Notes under the pieces: generated by a model
Told to the model about the DNA's origin: nothing
Seen by the model: the letters and a program-made list of their open reading frames with translations, nothing else
Databases searched by the model: none
Shown: piece by piece, positions 10,413-24,173 of the stretch
How positions within the stretch are numbered: position 1 is the first letter of the stretch
Layout: each line of letters starts with the position of its first letter
NCBI GenBank assembly: GCA_022559845.1
Contig: CM040125.1
Coordinates: 288,286,200 to 288,350,199, forward strand
Origin: Amorphophallus konjac
Taxonomy: Eukaryota; Streptophyta; Magnoliopsida; Alismatales; Araceae
DNA length: 64,000 bases
Direction: 5' to 3'
Translations under genes and position numbers: made by a program

Positions 10413-12250
10413 TAATCAGCCTAGTCCTTAAGCCAAAATCCACGAGAAACACATTACCAATGAGTCCTCGGCCATCGAGCTACACAACGGACTCACAATT
10501 CTGTATAACACGGAACACGGTACTTGAGAGATCACCAAAAGCCCTCGAACCACATGGCATACAAGCTGAGGTAAGACAACACCTCTAAGTGCCCAAAACC
10601 ATCTCTCGATCCTCATAGGATAGATGAGACACTCTCGAGATCACGTGTCAACCACTGGGTCACAACCGGGTTGACCAGAAACCATAATGACACTCGAAAT
10701 AACACAAAACACCACTCGATATAATGGCCCTCTCAGACACCCTATAACACGGTCACAGCCCTCATAGGACGTCCAAGACATGCACATAACAATAGGCTAA
10801 CCAAGGGGTTGAAGCCACATTAACCGAAAAGACACAACACTGTACACTGTTCGGGATAAAATCACTCCTCCAGAATCCCTTAACACACATATGACTCTCA
10901 CAGGACACCCAAGGCATCCATCGAGCCAAAAGTCAACAAGGCATCGAATCTTGGGTTCACCGGAGCCCGAGACAGCTCAAATAAGACATGAAAAATAGAA
11001 ATCATTAACGCGCCTATACCCTACGTCGCGATGATTAATGTGCCCCTACCTTAGGTCGTGATGTTATCAGAACGTGGCGCTTACCTGGGTCACGATAACC
11101 CAAAGACGCGGCACTCACTCAGGTCGCGATCATAGTCACGGCCAAAAGCTCGAGCACGACAACACAGAGATGCAGCCAACACCTCAAGCGCGTTCACGTA
11201 ATCACGACCATCGCCTTGAGCGCGTTCACAGAGGATCATGCCCATCACCTAGGTCGCATTCCTAACCGCCCTGCTATTCATCTCTGACACGAGACACGGT
11301 GCATCGTTATAGCACGTTCCCTGAGAACGCAGCGCAGATGACGAGTGCGTTCTCGTCACGGAGTGAAAACCAAAAAATCCACATAAAAACTTATTTGCAC
11401 GCCCGAATCATCCCCAGAACGACGGGGGAACAATCCTAATCACATTGCCAACCTTCCACAAGTCGGAAGGGGCCAAACCACGCGCAAAAATGCTAGAAAT
11501 GGGTGATTCCCACGAATCGACCCAAAATGACTCACGAGGATGGTCGGGCTCATACCGGCTCCGATTCTCAACCAAACTCAATGAAACTGGCGGAAAATAA
11601 ATCCCAACATGCCAGGGGTTCAAATGAAATCATTTAAACTGAAAATTGTCGCCTGAAATGGCAAACACGGCTCACACCCTATGAACATGTCTTTCACCCA
11701 ACCGAAGTAAAACTCGCTCAAACTCACACCGTTCGGCTCCAAATCGTAATAGAATGCAAAAAAAGAGTAGGGCATCTGTCCCCCTACCTCCACCGAAGAT
11801 CTCACGCACTGAAACGATCACGATACGCCAAAAACCATTACACGAACCCGCACACACCGGCTTTGAATCCACCGAGGGATTGCGCCAATGCCACGCTCCA
11901 TACTTCACGCCAGCACGCTCCATGATAACTCCACTGTTGATGTTTCTTTCCTCCTTCTCTTGTGTGAGATGTGTGAGTGTGATGAATATGTAAAAGTAAT
12001 GTGATATGGGTGAGCAAGTGGTGCACTAACTCAGGCAATCAACACAAGATCAAAGCATGTGGGCATGTCATCTCAAATATTGCAAGAAATGTTGAAGGAA
12101 AAGTAAAAACACACGCCGTGGGCTTGGAGCAAGGAGATGAAATAAAAACACATCGTGGTGTAGAACAACTAAAATAAAGGAAGACAAGCAAGATGATGAT
12201 CAATGCCCAAAGTAAAGAATGATGTGATCGCCACTAAGGTAAATAAAATA
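10413..12250. other. Unassigned non-coding DNA
   Basis: No supportable gene on either strand. The style (many short CA-, CG- and TCGA-containing phrases, low AT) resembles retroelement UTR or LTR sequence. It may be the downstream part of the Tat1 3' LTR, which I could not delimit on this side, or flanking DNA hit by LTR-F. It holds a periodic array at 11010-11260. Confidence 0.4.
11010..11260. repeat. 31-34 bp periodic array, core GGTCGCGAT
   Basis: Related phrases of the form GCGCnTACCTnGGTCGCGAT recur, with the GGTCGCGAT part near 11023, 11054, 11088 and 11122 (steps 31, 34, 34). More degenerate units follow (CTCAAGCGCGTTCACG twice). CCT/AGG and GCG/CGC arms give each unit weak dyad symmetry. 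Confidence 0.6.
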
Positions 12251-13578
12251 GCAAAATTGCAATATATACCTTGGAAAGAGCCGAGTGAAGCCACCCGCCA
12301 CGGGAGAGAGAAAACCCAGATACTACAGCAACAAACAGCCTACCAGACGACCGCTAGAAGATATAAAACGGTCCTACGATAGACCGCCAGGAATCCACAA
12401 ATGGTCTGATGAATGACCACCAGAGCACCCAGAATAATGAAGTGGAACTTGAATCTCCACCCCTCCTAGCCGGCCAGAAGAGATGGGTCTCGTGCAATGA
12501 GTCCTATAAACCTACAAGAGAAAGTAGAGACAAAGAAAAACAACCCAATAAGCCCTTGGGACTGATGTAGTATCTATAATGCCACTAAGCTAAAGTGCAT
12601 AAAAGGAAGGGGTGAATACCTCGGGGGTTGTGGTTTTTTAACCCCTATGAGGCGTGGAAAAGATAGGATGATGTTTTGAAATGTAGTGTGAATGCATAGA
12701 ACATGGAGAAAGAAGAAGTGGGAATATGCTATGAAGATGCAAGAGGAAAGATGAAAACTAAAGAAAAAGACTCAAACTAAACCAAAGGAACCCAATACTC
12801 CTTGGACCAGAAGCTTTATGGACGTAGAAATAGCTTCTCCCTGGTTGGTACTTGCTCCAGAATGCAGCAGCACTTCATGACAAACTCCAAAAATCTCCTC
12901 CTCAAGCCATGAAGTTAAAGGGTCTATTTATAGGCCCTCAAACCCAAGGTTCGAGTTGGAGGGATAATGACTAAAAAATAGACCTGAACCTGGATAATTC
13001 CTGAAGATAATACTCCCAAGAGTCCATAGAAACAAACAAAAGCTTCTGAGAGCCTCTATCTGGAGAGAAATCATCAAACCAAGGACTCTAGTTCATCCAC
13101 GGCGAAGCAGAGGAAGAACATCATAGCAGGACTCTCTGTCTGCACTAGCGGTCATGCGATAGGCCGCAAGGGACATGAAAACGGTCAAGCGATAGACCGC
13201 TAGGCCCAGTCGTTCACAAGAAGATAAGATCAAAGAGACCCAACAGGACTCTCTACCTCCTAGCGATCCACCAAAAGACCACCAACTCCTACCTAACGGT
13301 CCTATGATAGACCGCTAGACTAGTAGATGTGGAAAAATGGATAAAGACCGATAAATCTTCAAGTTAATCCATAATAAAATCCTTATAAACCCATATCCAG
13401 GCCCAATAAGATGCAATGACGAGAAATCAACAGAGCTAGGCCCAACCAGGAAGAATGACCCATAAAATAAGCCCAAAAAAAGACAAATAATGGCCCAAGA
13501 AGCGCCAAATAACTCGGGACATCATAAAAATGAATAAGGAAATGAACCAACTAATTGGTCATAAAATGGGTGTCAACA
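12251..13578 (-). repeat. 3' LTR of Tat1 (left border unresolved)
   Basis: On the minus strand the LTR opens TGTTGACACCC directly after a purine tract. A TATA box lies about 650 bases in. GGTC/GACC palindromes with 33-base spacing occur at 12368/12401 and 13148/13181, with another at about 13298. No gene is present. The end of the LTR could lie anywhere between about 10413 and 12600. Confidence 0.55.
12924..12932 (-). promoter_or_regulatory. Probable TATA box of the Tat1 3' LTR
   Basis: The minus strand reads TATAAATAG followed by ACCC, the same phrase as the LTR-F TATA region. It lies in the expected U3 position. Confidence 0.5.
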
Positions 13579-13594
13579 GATGCCCCTCCTTAAC
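13579..13594 (-). other. Polypurine tract of Tat1
   Basis: The minus strand reads AAGGAGGGGCATC immediately before TGTTGACACCC. A purine run abutting TG marks the start of a 3' LTR and the priming site for plus-strand DNA. Confidence 0.7.
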
Positions 13595-13718
13595 GTCCTC
13601 TTTGCAGGGCAACGAGTGGAGGCGAAGTGAAAGCGACATGGAACATGGAGATGAAGCGGAAATGTAGTGGAGTGGACTTAAAAGCGGGCGTTAAGGTAAA
13701 CCGACACCCGTCCTCAAC

Positions 13719-13723
13719 CAATG
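13719..13723. repeat. Target-site duplication CAATG, left of Tek1
   Basis: CAATG directly precedes the left LTR and is repeated at 24657-24661 directly after the right LTR. Five bases is the normal duplication for Ty3/gypsy integrases. Confidence 0.9.
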
Positions 13724-16700
13724 TGTCATGCCCCAACGCGGAATATCGGGACTGACAGTAGAGACAAGTAATTATCATAATAATATGTTCATTTCTAGAC
13801 ATGATAGGTTAAAGTTAAAAGATCGCACATCACCATAAATAGAAACTGCTCCATTCATTTAATAGCACATAACCAAACCACGTTCCAACTACAATGATCC
13901 CACTTAACATAATCTTTGACAACATCCATTTAACACTATTACATTGGCTAACTTCAAATTATAACTCTTCCAAAATACTCTTAAATACAAATAGACTCCA
14001 CAACTAGAACTAGTTTCACAGGCTTCTATCAGGTTCACTCCACGGTCGTCACTCTTGCCTGTTCCCATCAGATTGCGAGTCCTCGCCTGAGCTACCTGAA
14101 AAGGGGGGAAAAACTAGGTGAGCGAACGCTCAGTAGGTAATAACCAGCAAGTTTAAGTAATTAACTAATTAAAATGCATGTTTGAGCGCGTAAATAAAGA
14201 ACGAAAGGAAATAACTATGCAACAAAATAATGAAAAGAAGGCAAGAACATGATATAACAGAGAATTTGGCCAACAAGCAAAATTTAACCAAGTCAAGAGA
14301 ATTCAAGAAAGAGATTATTGTCATAGACATCACGCTAGTCATGCACTCAGTGCAATGCCTCACCATGTCATTCAAACTCCCCGGGGCACAAGTACTTTTC
14401 AGGTGCTCCTCCCAGGACCAGACCGGGCCCTTACGATGCGTTGGCATTGATTTGTTGGATCCGAGATCCCAAGTTATGTCTAGACATTAATTAAGTTAGA
14501 TGGCCAATACTTCAAGATGTGGAACTTACCAAAGTTTCAAGGGTAAGTCGAAGTAGACATCATGTCTGGAAAGTTCAAGTTATCAAGAACCAATCAGGTC
14601 CTTGGATTCAACACAAAAAATCACGGAAATCACTTCTGGATGCTAAGCGGTCATAACAGGGTCGCTCAAGTAATGAACGGTCTAGAGTGGACCGTTTAGG
14701 ATAGAGATGGGCTTAGGACTAGCCACACCGAAGTCAAGGATACACGGTCCATGTAGGGCCGCGCGAGTAATTGGACGGTTGAAAATGGGCCGCTCAAGAC
14801 TAGTAGAGCTGGAAGCCCAAGAACAAGATAAACGGTCCATATAGGGCCGTCCAACACACATATGGTCCAATAAGATCCGCGCTATAACATGGGCGGTTCC
14901 AATAGGTCCGTTCAACTTAATCAACTAGAAATCTACCCAAACGGGCTCCGGGCTGCCATAAGTGGGGCAGAACTGAACCAGGGTCCAGCCCACTCTCCAC
15001 TGGTCAACCTAGGGCTTTTTGGGTCGATCCAAACACAATTTAGTCGAAGATAGATCAAGGTTAATCGACCAATGTAAGTGGCACTTGGCCAGGGATGTAC
15101 GGTTCGTTATGGGCCGCCCAATAAGATGATCGGTCCCTTTCGGGCCGCGTAATTCTCAGGGGGTCCAAGTCGAGCCATGACTTACAATACGATAGTTCAA
15201 TCGATCCGATCACGTACACAGGTTCAGGTCTTGATGGTACAACTTGCCCGGCGTCCTAGTGGGAATCCCAGGCTCGCGGGGGCTTACGGAGGTCCCGTAA
15301 TGAAGGTCCTAGTTTAACGGAAGGAATATCCGACGGAGAGTCCCAAACATTACAAGGAAATAGGGCTAATAAAACATCGGAAACTAGTGGGACGGTCAGT
15401 CAATCCTACCGGAGTAGAACGATTGTCACACAACCCTAATAACATTTCCAGATTAATATTAACATTGAAGAAGATGATCTAAGGTCAAGATCAGCAAGAT
15501 TTATAATCATTTACTATTATAATTTTCCAGAGTTTTTATGCATGTTGCTAACTTACATTTAACCATTAATCTACCATCATAAATCATGCGAAAAAGATAA
15601 CTTAATAAATTCTGTAAAGATGGACGGTCCAGTATGGACCTTTCATCCTCCTCGGCGGTCGCACGACAGGCCGTTTATCCCCCTCAGGTCAGAAGACCTT
15701 CTGGAGATGAGCGGTCTGTAATGAGCCGCTGGGGAAGACGAACGGTCAATTACTGGCCGCCTGACAGAAGGGCAGTCTAGGTAAAGCCACTCTTCCCAAA
15801 AACATAATATGAACCAGAGAACATAAACGGTCAGTAATATGCCGCCTAACTAGGTTGGGCGGTCTATCGCGAGGCCGCACAAGTCAAAAATCAACCAAAC
15901 CCCCTTTCGGCTTGCCCGCCTTCGACGAGTTGGCTAGGGTTACGAAAAATTGCTAAATACGCATAGCATAGAGCATAATAATTATGGCTTTTGGATTCAA
16001 AAGAAAGAGCACAAAAAGTTTTACAATAAAGCATGCTCAATTTAATCTTTAGTGCCTGCAATCCCTACTTAAACGAGATGGAACAAATACAACCCTAGAT
16101 ATGACATGCTTCTACTAAACCCTAAAATTCTCGCATGATACTAAGTAACTTTTAGGGCTTTTGAATTCAATAGAAAGAGCACTCAAAGCTGGTTCTAACC
16201 ATATATAATACTTAAGGTTCGGCTTGCTATAACCTACCTTAAACGGAGGAAGAAGGAAGAAGAAGGGACGACGACACGCTAAGAACACCTCGCCGGTGAT
16301 CACCGGAATCCGCCCTCGTCCACGATCCTTGTCGGTCGCCACAGCACCCAAACGAAAATAGGGTTCCTGAGGGTCATTTTTATAGGTCATACAAGGTCTT
16401 GAGTCTTCTATTCGAGGAGATAGAGTCCAATCAAGTTGGACGTGCACGAACCGCGCGGATAGGGTTAGCCGCCGCCTTCTCAACCAAAAAATCATTTTCT
16501 AGGGTTAGGGTTTCGGGGAGAACTAAGAAGGAAAATGATCCTCTCATCCTAGCCTTCCATTTGGATCCGGTCTCAGCCTAAATGATCGGGTATTGGGCTC
16601 AAATTTCACGTTTTAAGGTCCAATTAGATTAAGTGTGGATTTGGGCCTTAATCGGTTGATTTGGCCTAATTATAGATTTTATTTGGGTCGGTCACAGAAG

Positions 16701-16859
16701 ATACTATTATTAAACATTTTATCCTCTACAAGATTCTAAATTTTCAATATTTTTACAAAATCGTCAAATTTTAACTTATTCTATTTATTAAGGATTTTCT
16801 AATTAATTTCTTATAAATTTTCTAGAAATTTTTATTTGTTAATAAATCGGGATATTACA
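13724..16859 (-). repeat. 3' LTR of Tek1
   Basis: Borders are TGTCATGCC (13724) and ...GATATTACA (16859). In element orientation the order is TGTAATATCCCG start, TATA box (16384-16377), palindrome arrays (15878-15624 and 14910-14647), the conserved GGTCCTGGGAGGAGC block (about 14430-14379), a hairpin (14132-14119), and the end. Compared with the partner LTR it has an A for G in the first 20 bases of the border and other point differences. No genuine gene lies inside. Confidence 0.93.
14647..15878. repeat. GGTC/GGCC palindrome arrays in the Tek1 3' LTR
   Basis: Units start at 14647, 14677, 14743, 14775, 14832, 14862 and 14893, and again at 15624, 15655, 15685, 15711, 15742, 15772, 15827 and 15859. 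Most steps are 30-33 bases or near double that. A clear unit is GCGGTCTATCGCGAGGCCGC (15859). Each is an imperfect palindrome with GGTC or CGGTC on the left and GGCCG or GACCG on the right. The partner array lies at the equivalent place in the 5' LTR (about 22446-23670). Confidence 0.85.
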
Positions 16860-16873
16860 CCCTCCCCCACTTC
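16860..16873 (-). other. Polypurine tract of Tek1
   Basis: The minus strand reads AAGTGGGGGAGGG immediately before the 3' LTR start TGTAATATC. Tek-D has the near-identical tract AAGTAGGGGAGGG. Confidence 0.9.
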
Positions 16874-16933
16874 AAAGAATTTGGTCCTCCAAATTCACTG
16901 CACTTCAACACGATGGAGAGTGGAACAACTCAC

Positions 16934-19900
16934 CTAGAACAAGTCGGAATATTATTTTCGCATTGTATCTTCTGACTCCCAAGTAGCTTCTTCAGTTCCA
17001 CGCCGACTCCATTGCACCTTGACCATAGGTATAGACCGGTTCCTGAGCTGTTGCTGCTTACGATCCAAAATCTTAACAGGTCTTTCTTCATAAGTAAGAT
17101 CTTCCTTTAACTCAAGATCCGCATGCTGAATGACATGAGTAGGGTCATATACATATTTTCTCAACATTGACACATGGAAGACATTGTGTACTCCAGATAA
17201 CTGAGGTGGTAGTGCCAGACGGTACGCAACCTCCCCCACTCTTTCCAAAATCTTGAATGGACCGACATATCTGGGACTTAGCTTGCCTTGAATGCCAAAT
17301 CTTCGGATTCCTCTTGTAGGAGAAACTTTCAAAAACACATGTTCACCAACTTGAAATTCCAAGTCCCTCCTTCTGTGGTCTGCATAACTCTTCTGTCTTG
17401 ATTGTGCTACTTGCAATCGGTCTCTAATAATACGAATATTCTTTGATGATTCAGAAATAAGATTTGGCCCCAGCCATTGCTTCTCACCAACCTCGTTCCA
17501 ACATAATGGAGACCGACAGCTTCTTCCATACAGAGCTTTAAACGAAGCCATCTGAATGCTGGACTGATAACTATTGTTATAAGCAAATTCAATCAAGGCC
17601 AAGTGATCACTCCAACTGCCTCCGAAATCAATCATGCAGGCTCTCAATATATCTTCCACTATCTGGTTGGTTCTTTCCATCTGTCCGTCTATTTGTGGAT
17701 GAAAAGCAGTACTGAAGTTCAGACGGGTTCCCAAAGATTCTTGTAATCCTTTCCAAAAATGTGAAGTGAATCTGGGGTCTCTATCAGACACAATACTGAC
17801 CGGAATACCATGGAGTCGCATCACTTCCTTCATATATAAAGCTGCTAGAACATCAACAGTCCACTTAGATTTAATGGATAAGAAATGAGCGGACTTTGTC
17901 AATCTGTCAATGATAACCTAAATTGCATCAAATCTGCTACGAGTCCTTGGTAGACCCATAATGAAATCCATGCCAATACTCTCCCACTTCCATTGAGGTA
18001 TGTCTAGTGGTTTCAACTTCCTTGCAGGTCTGAAATGCTCGGCCGTAACTTGCTGACACACCAAGCATCTACTCACAAATTCTGTAATTTTCATTTTCAT
18101 ATTTGGCCACCAGAAAGATCTTTTCAAATCCTTAAACATCTTTGTACCTCCAGGATGAATGGTATATCGGGATCTATGAGCTTCCTCGAGGATCTTATTC
18201 TTAGCTTCGGCCACATCAGGTACACAAGTCCTTCCCTGAAATAACAGTCTGCCATCGTCAGCTATCAAGAATTCCGATCTGCTACTTAAGCTCTCCTTGA
18301 TTTTTACCAACTCTGGGTCATTATCTTGCAAGGACTTGATTTCTGCCAATAATTCTGGTTTAAGCTGAATCTGAGCAATCATGACTCGATCCTTGTCAAC
18401 ATTAATATCCAACCCGGTTAATTGCTTCAACAGCTTCCATTCTTGCATCATGAGACTTGACAATTTAGCCATTGGCTTGCGACTTAGGGCATCCGCCACC
18501 ACATTACCCTTCCCGAGATGATATTCTATGGAGAAGTCGAAATCCTTTAGATACTCTAACCATCTTCTCTGCCTCATATTGAGCTCTTTATGAGAAAATA
18601 AATACTTCAAATTCTTGTGATCTGAAAATACTGTGAATGTCTCTCCATATAAGTAATGCCTCCATATCTTCAAGGCAAAAACTACGACTGCTAGCTCCAA
18701 ATCATGGACAGGATAATTCTCCTCATGCTTTCTCAACTGCCTAGAAGAATAGGCTATCACTTTCCCGTGCTGCATCAGTACGCAACCTAAACCAATTCTT
18801 GAAGCATCGGTGTACACCACGAAGCCTCCTTCTCCTGATGGTAAAGCTAAAACAGGGGCAGTAGTTAAACATTCCTTCAAAGTCTGGAAGCTTTTCTCAC
18901 AATCTTCCGTCCAATCAAACTTATTCTCCTTGCGGGTTAATCTTGTTAAGGGTACCGCAATCTTGGAGAAATCTTTAATAAACCTCCGATAATATCCTGC
19001 CAAGCTTAGGAAGCTTCTAACTTATGTTACACTAGTAGGCCTGTCCCAATCTTTAACTACCTCTACCTTCGACGGATCAACAGAAATACCTTCTTTCGTA
19101 ATGATATGCCCTAGAAAGGACACTTCTTGTAGCCAAAATTCACACTTGCTAAACTTGGCGTATAACTGATGGTCTCTCAATAATTGTAACGCCATCCTCA
19201 AATGTTCAACATGTTCTTCCTCACTCTTGGAATAAATCAGAATGTCATCAATAAACACTACGACCCATTGATCCAGATAGGGCTGGAATACATCGTTCAT
19301 CAACTGCATGAAAGTTGCAAGTGCATTCGTTAATCCAAAAGGCATTACAATAAATTCAAAGTACCCGTACCTGCTACGAAAAGCTGTCTTATAAATATCC
19401 TCCTCCTTAATCCGCAACTGATGATAGCCTGATCGAAGATCAATCTTAGAGAAATACTGAGCTCCTGCTATCTGATCAAATAACTCAGCAATCCTCAACA
19501 ATGGATATTTATTCTTTATAGTCAATTGGTTCAGTTGCTGATAATCAATACACAACCTCATCGAGCCATCCTTCTTCCTTACAAATAACACTGGGCCCCC
19601 CACGAGGATGTACTTGGACGAATAAACCCCTTCTCAAGTAATTCCATTAACTGTTGCTTTAATTCCCTCAGCTCCGCAGGAGACATACGATAAGGAGCCT
19701 TAGAAATAGGAGTCGCGCCAGGAATTAGCTCAATAGAAAACATAACTTCCCTCTCTGGTGGAAGACCTGGCAATTCCTCCGGAAAAACATCCGAAAAATC
19801 TCGGACAACAGGAATGTTCTTAATCTCGATCTTCTTCTCAGGGGTCACATAAACAAAAGCTAAAAATGCCTGGCATCCTCTCCTCATCAACTTATCGGCT

Positions 19901-21309
19901 CGGATGATCGAGATAAGTGGCACAGATCTATGGTGCCTAACCCCTATAAAGGAAAGTACAGGGTGTCTAGAAAAAGACACAGAGTTGGAACTACAATGAA
20001 CATTGGCCTCATGCTTAGCCAACCAATCCGCTCCTAGAATTACACCATAATCTTTTATATCCATGCATACTAAATCAGTTGGCAAATTCTGTTCATTAAT
20101 CATAATCTTGCTAGAAGGATAAAAATATTTAATCGCTGATTTAGAACCAATAGGAGTGGATATCTCTAAGGGGGAATTCATCAAAATCGGCTTCACAGCT
20201 ATCGTCTTAGCAAAACTCCGAGAAACAAATGAATGAGTAGCACCGGTATCGAAAAGAACAAAAGCTGGCTTTCCTTGAACAATGAGAGTACCTTCCACAA
20301 GTCCACCCTCCTCGGTGGTGCCTGTGTCATCCTCTTGTAGGGCCTGGAGCTTGCCTTGCTGCTTCTTGCCACCTTGAGGTTTCGTCGGGGTAGCTTGCTC
20401 GGATAAGAGTGGACACTCTGGAATGCGGTGATCCCTACTCCCGCAACGCAAACAGGCGCCCAGCTTGCGCCAGCACTCTTCCATCTTGTGACCGGGACGG
20501 TCACAATACTTGCATACGCCCTTAAATGGAACAATCGGGCCAGGCTTCTTGTCTTCATTCTTTGGCATTTTCCCCTTCCATGAACCAAACCCGCCATTGG
20601 GCCTCTTCTTGTTATTCCCAGGTTTAGCACTCCCGGAACCAGTAGGTTGCTCCTTTTTAACATTCTTCCCACAAATTTTCTTCGTCATTTCCAAGGTATC
20701 TTCTAAAACTTGGGCTTTCCTCACCATCTCTACATAGGTTTGAATCTCCATCGGCGCCAACTGGTTAATATAATGCAACTTCAGCCCATTTAGAAAACAT
20801 TTCACCTTCATCTTCTCTGTAGAAATCAAATGAGTAGCATAACGAGAGAGTCTAGAAAATTGAGCTTTATACTCCGCTACAGATAGACTTCGCTGCTTCA
20901 AAGCAGCAAACTCCGCCGCTTTCTTCTCTTGGATTCTGTCGGAAAAGTACTTGCTATTGAAGAATTATTCAAATTCCTTCCACGAAATTTGTCTGTCACC
21001 GAGGGTTGCCTTTACTGATTCCCACCAAGCCCAAGCATCCCGTTCCAACTGGAAGGTTGTTAAAAGCACACGCTCCAGGTCGCTGCATTGCATACCTTCA
21101 AAAATTCTCTCCATCTCCTTAAGCCAGTGCTCGGCTTCATCGGGATCAGTTGAACCTCCAAAACGTGGGGGATTCATCCCACGAAAATTCCGGTGTAGAT
21201 CGCCAGCACCATGATTCGCCGCTCCACCTTGGGCCACTTGTTGTAAGGCCCACGTAAGTCCTTAGACCGTCCGCTGCATGTCCCTCCACTGCGCACGCTC
21301 AGCTGCCAT
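16934..21309 (-). pseudogene. gag-pol: Tek1 gag-pol polyprotein with chromodomain
   Basis: The start ATG is 21309 (MAAERAQWRDMQ). In order: gag domain (WWESVKATL, RLSRYATHL), knuckles CKYCDRPGHKMEEC and CLRCGSRDHRIPEC, protease (LFDTGATHS), RT ([10 protein letters not shown], then [10 protein letters not shown]), RNase H ([12 protein letters not shown]), integrase zinc finger (H...H, CLVCQ), integrase core ([24 protein letters not shown]) and a chromodomain ending at TAG 16936-16934. Breaks seen: a TAA in the gag N-terminus, TAA at 20964, a one-base loss near 19600 inside the RT start, TAA at 19021, TAG at 17917 and TAA in the last ten codons. The protein would assemble, reverse transcribe and integrate the element. 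This copy cannot make it. Confidence 0.92.
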
Positions 21310-21504
21310 CGGAACGTCCTGCATAAAAATAATTTATCTTAAGTTCATTTATGAGAAAGAGTTTAGAGTTGATTATTAACTCGACCCAAGTCTCTACCCA
21401 AATTCTCACTAGGTTTGGTCCTTTGACTCATAACAAGGGTATAGGCTCTACGACAAACACTTAGAATCCTAGAACCTAAATAACCTAGGAATATTAGAAA
21501 CCTA

Positions 21505-21517
21505 GGCTCTGATACCA
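21505..21517 (-). other. Primer binding site of Tek1
   Basis: The minus strand reads TGGTATCAGAGCC, six bases after the 5' LTR end. It is complementary to the 3' end of initiator Met tRNA. Confidence 0.92.
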
Positions 21518-21917
21518 CCTAACTGTCACGCCCCAACGCGGAATATCGGGACTGGCAGTAGAGACAAGTAATTATCATAATAATATGTTCATTTCTAGAC
21601 ATGATAGGTTAAAGCTAAAATATCGCACATTACCATAAATAGAAACTGCTCCATTCATTTAATAGCACATAACCAAACCACGTTCCAACTACAATGATCC
21701 CACTTAACATAATCTTTGACAACATCCATTTAACACTATTACATTGGCTAACTTCAAATTACAACTCTTCCAAAATACTCTTAAATACAAATAGACTCCA
21801 CAACTAGAACTAGTTTCACAGGCTTCTATCAGGTTGACTCCACAGTCGTCACTCTTGCCCGTTCGCATCAGATTGCGAGTCCTCACCTGAGCTACCCGAA
21901 AGGGGGGAAAAACTAGG

Positions 21918-21931
21918 TGAGCGAACGCTCA
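21918..21931 (-). promoter_or_regulatory. Conserved LTR hairpin of Tek1 (TGAGCGTTCGCTCA)
   Basis: The minus strand reads CTACTGAGCGTTCGCTCAC, a 14-base perfect palindrome about 390 bases before the LTR end, followed by a pyrimidine run and CAGGTGAG. The 3' LTR copy is at 14132-14119. Homologous hairpins sit at the same place in LTR-A, Gyp-B, Tek-C and Tek-D. Confidence 0.75.
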
Positions 21932-24173
21932 GTAGGTAATAACCGGCAAGTTTAAGTAATTAACCAATTAAAATGCATGTTTGAGCGTGTAAATAAAGAA
22001 TGAAAGGAAATAACTATGCAACAAAATAATGAAAAGAAGGCAAGAACATGATATAACCGAGAATTTGGCCAACAAGCAAGATTTAACCAAGTCAAGAGAA
22101 TTCAAGAAAGAGATTATTATTATAGACATCACGCTAGTCATGCACTCGGTGCAATGCCTCACCATATCATTCAAACTCCCCGGGGCACAAGTACTTTTCG
22201 GACGCTCCTCCCAGGACCAGACCGGGCCCTTACGACGCGTTGGCATTGATTTGTTGGATCCGAGATCCCAAGTTATGTCTAGACATTAATCAAGTTAGAT
22301 GGCCAATACTTCAAGATGTGGAACTTACCAAAGTTTCAAGCGTAAGTCGAAGTAGACATCATGTCTGGAAAGTTTAAGTTATCAAGAACCAATCAGGTCC
22401 TTGGATTCAACACGAAAAATCACGGAAATCACTACTGGATGCTAAGCGGTCATAACAGGGCCGCTCAAGCAATGAACGGTCTAGAGTGGACCGTTCAGGA
22501 CAGAGATGGGCTTAGGACTAGCCACACCGAAGTCAAGGATACACGGTCCATGTAGGGCCGCTCGAGTAATTGGACGGTTGAAAATGGGCCGCTCAAGACT
22601 AGTAGAGCTGGAAGCCCAAGAACAAGATAAACGGTCCATATAGGGCTGTCCAACAGACAGACGGTCCAATAAGATCCGCGCTATAACATGGGCGGTTCCA
22701 AGAGGTCCGTTCAACTTAATCAACTAGAAATCTACCCAAACGGGCTCCGGGCTGCCATAAGTGGGGCAGAACTGAACCAGGGTCCAGCCCACTCTCCACT
22801 GGTCAACCTAGGGCTTATTGGGTCGATCCAAACACAATTTAGTCGAAGATAGATCAAGGTTAATCGACCAATGTAAGTGGCACTTGGCCAGGGATGTACG
22901 GTTCGTTATGGGCCGCCCAATAAGATGATCGGTCCCTTTCGGGCCGCGTAATTCTCAGGGGGTCCAAGTCGAGCCGTGACTTACAATACGATAGTTCAAT
23001 CGATCGATCACGTACACAGGTTCAGGTCTTGATGGTACAACCTGCCCGGCGTCCTAGTGGGAATCCCAGGCTCGCGGGGGCTTACGGAGGTCCCGTAATG
23101 AAGGTCCTAGTTAACGGAAGGAATATCCGACGGAGAGTCCCAAACATTACAAGGAAATAGGGCTAATAAAACATCGGAAACTAGTGGGACGGTCAGTCAA
23201 TCCTACCGGAGTAGAACGATTGTCACACAACCCTAATAACATTTCCAGATTAATATTAACATTGAAGAAGATGATCTAAGGTCAAGATCAGCAAGATTTA
23301 TAATCATTTACTATTATAATTTTCCAGAGTTTTTATGCATGTTGCTAACTTACATTTAACCATTAATCTACCATCATAAATCATGCGAAAAAGATAACTT
23401 AATAAATTCTGTAAAGATGGACGGTCCAGTATGTACCTTTCATTCTCCTCGGCGGTCGCACGACAAGCCGTTTATCCCCCTCACGTCAGAAGACCTTCGG
23501 GAGATGAGTGGTCTGTAATGAGCCGCTGGGGAAGACGAACGGTCAATTACTGGCCGCCTGACAGAAGGGCGGTCTAGGTAAAGCCGCTCTTCCCAGAAAC
23601 ATAATACGAACCAGAGAACATAAACGGTCAGTAATATGCCGCCTAACTAGGTTGGGCGATCTATCGCAAGGCCGCACAAGTCAAAAATCAACCAAACCCC
23701 CTTTCGGCTTGCCCGCCTTCGGCGAGTTGGCTAGGGTTACGAAGAATTGCTAAATACGCATAGCACAGAGCATAATAATTATGGCTTTTGGATTCAAAAG
23801 AAAGAGCACAAAAAGTTTTACAATAAAGCATGCTCAATTTAATCTTTAGTGCATGCAATCCCTACTTAAACGAGATGGAACAAATACAACCCTAGATATG
23901 ACATGCTTCTACTAAACCCTAAAATTCTCGCATGATACTAAGTAACTTTTAGGGCTTTTGCATTCAATAGAAAGAGCACTCAAAGCTGGTTCTAACCATA
24001 TATAATACTTAAGGTTCGGCTTGCTATAACCTACCTTAAACGGAGGAAGAAGGAAGAAGAAGGGACGACGACACGGTAAGAACACCTCGCCGGTGATCGT
24101 CGGAATCCACCCTCATCCACGATCCTCGTCGGCCTCCACAGCACCCAAACGAAAATAGGGTTCATGAGGGTCA

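Noticed and set aside
16399..16581. Small plus-strand frames inside the Tek1 LTRs (also at 14230, 22029, 22361)
   Set aside because: Present in both LTRs only through duplication, with no domain and no consistent codon pattern.
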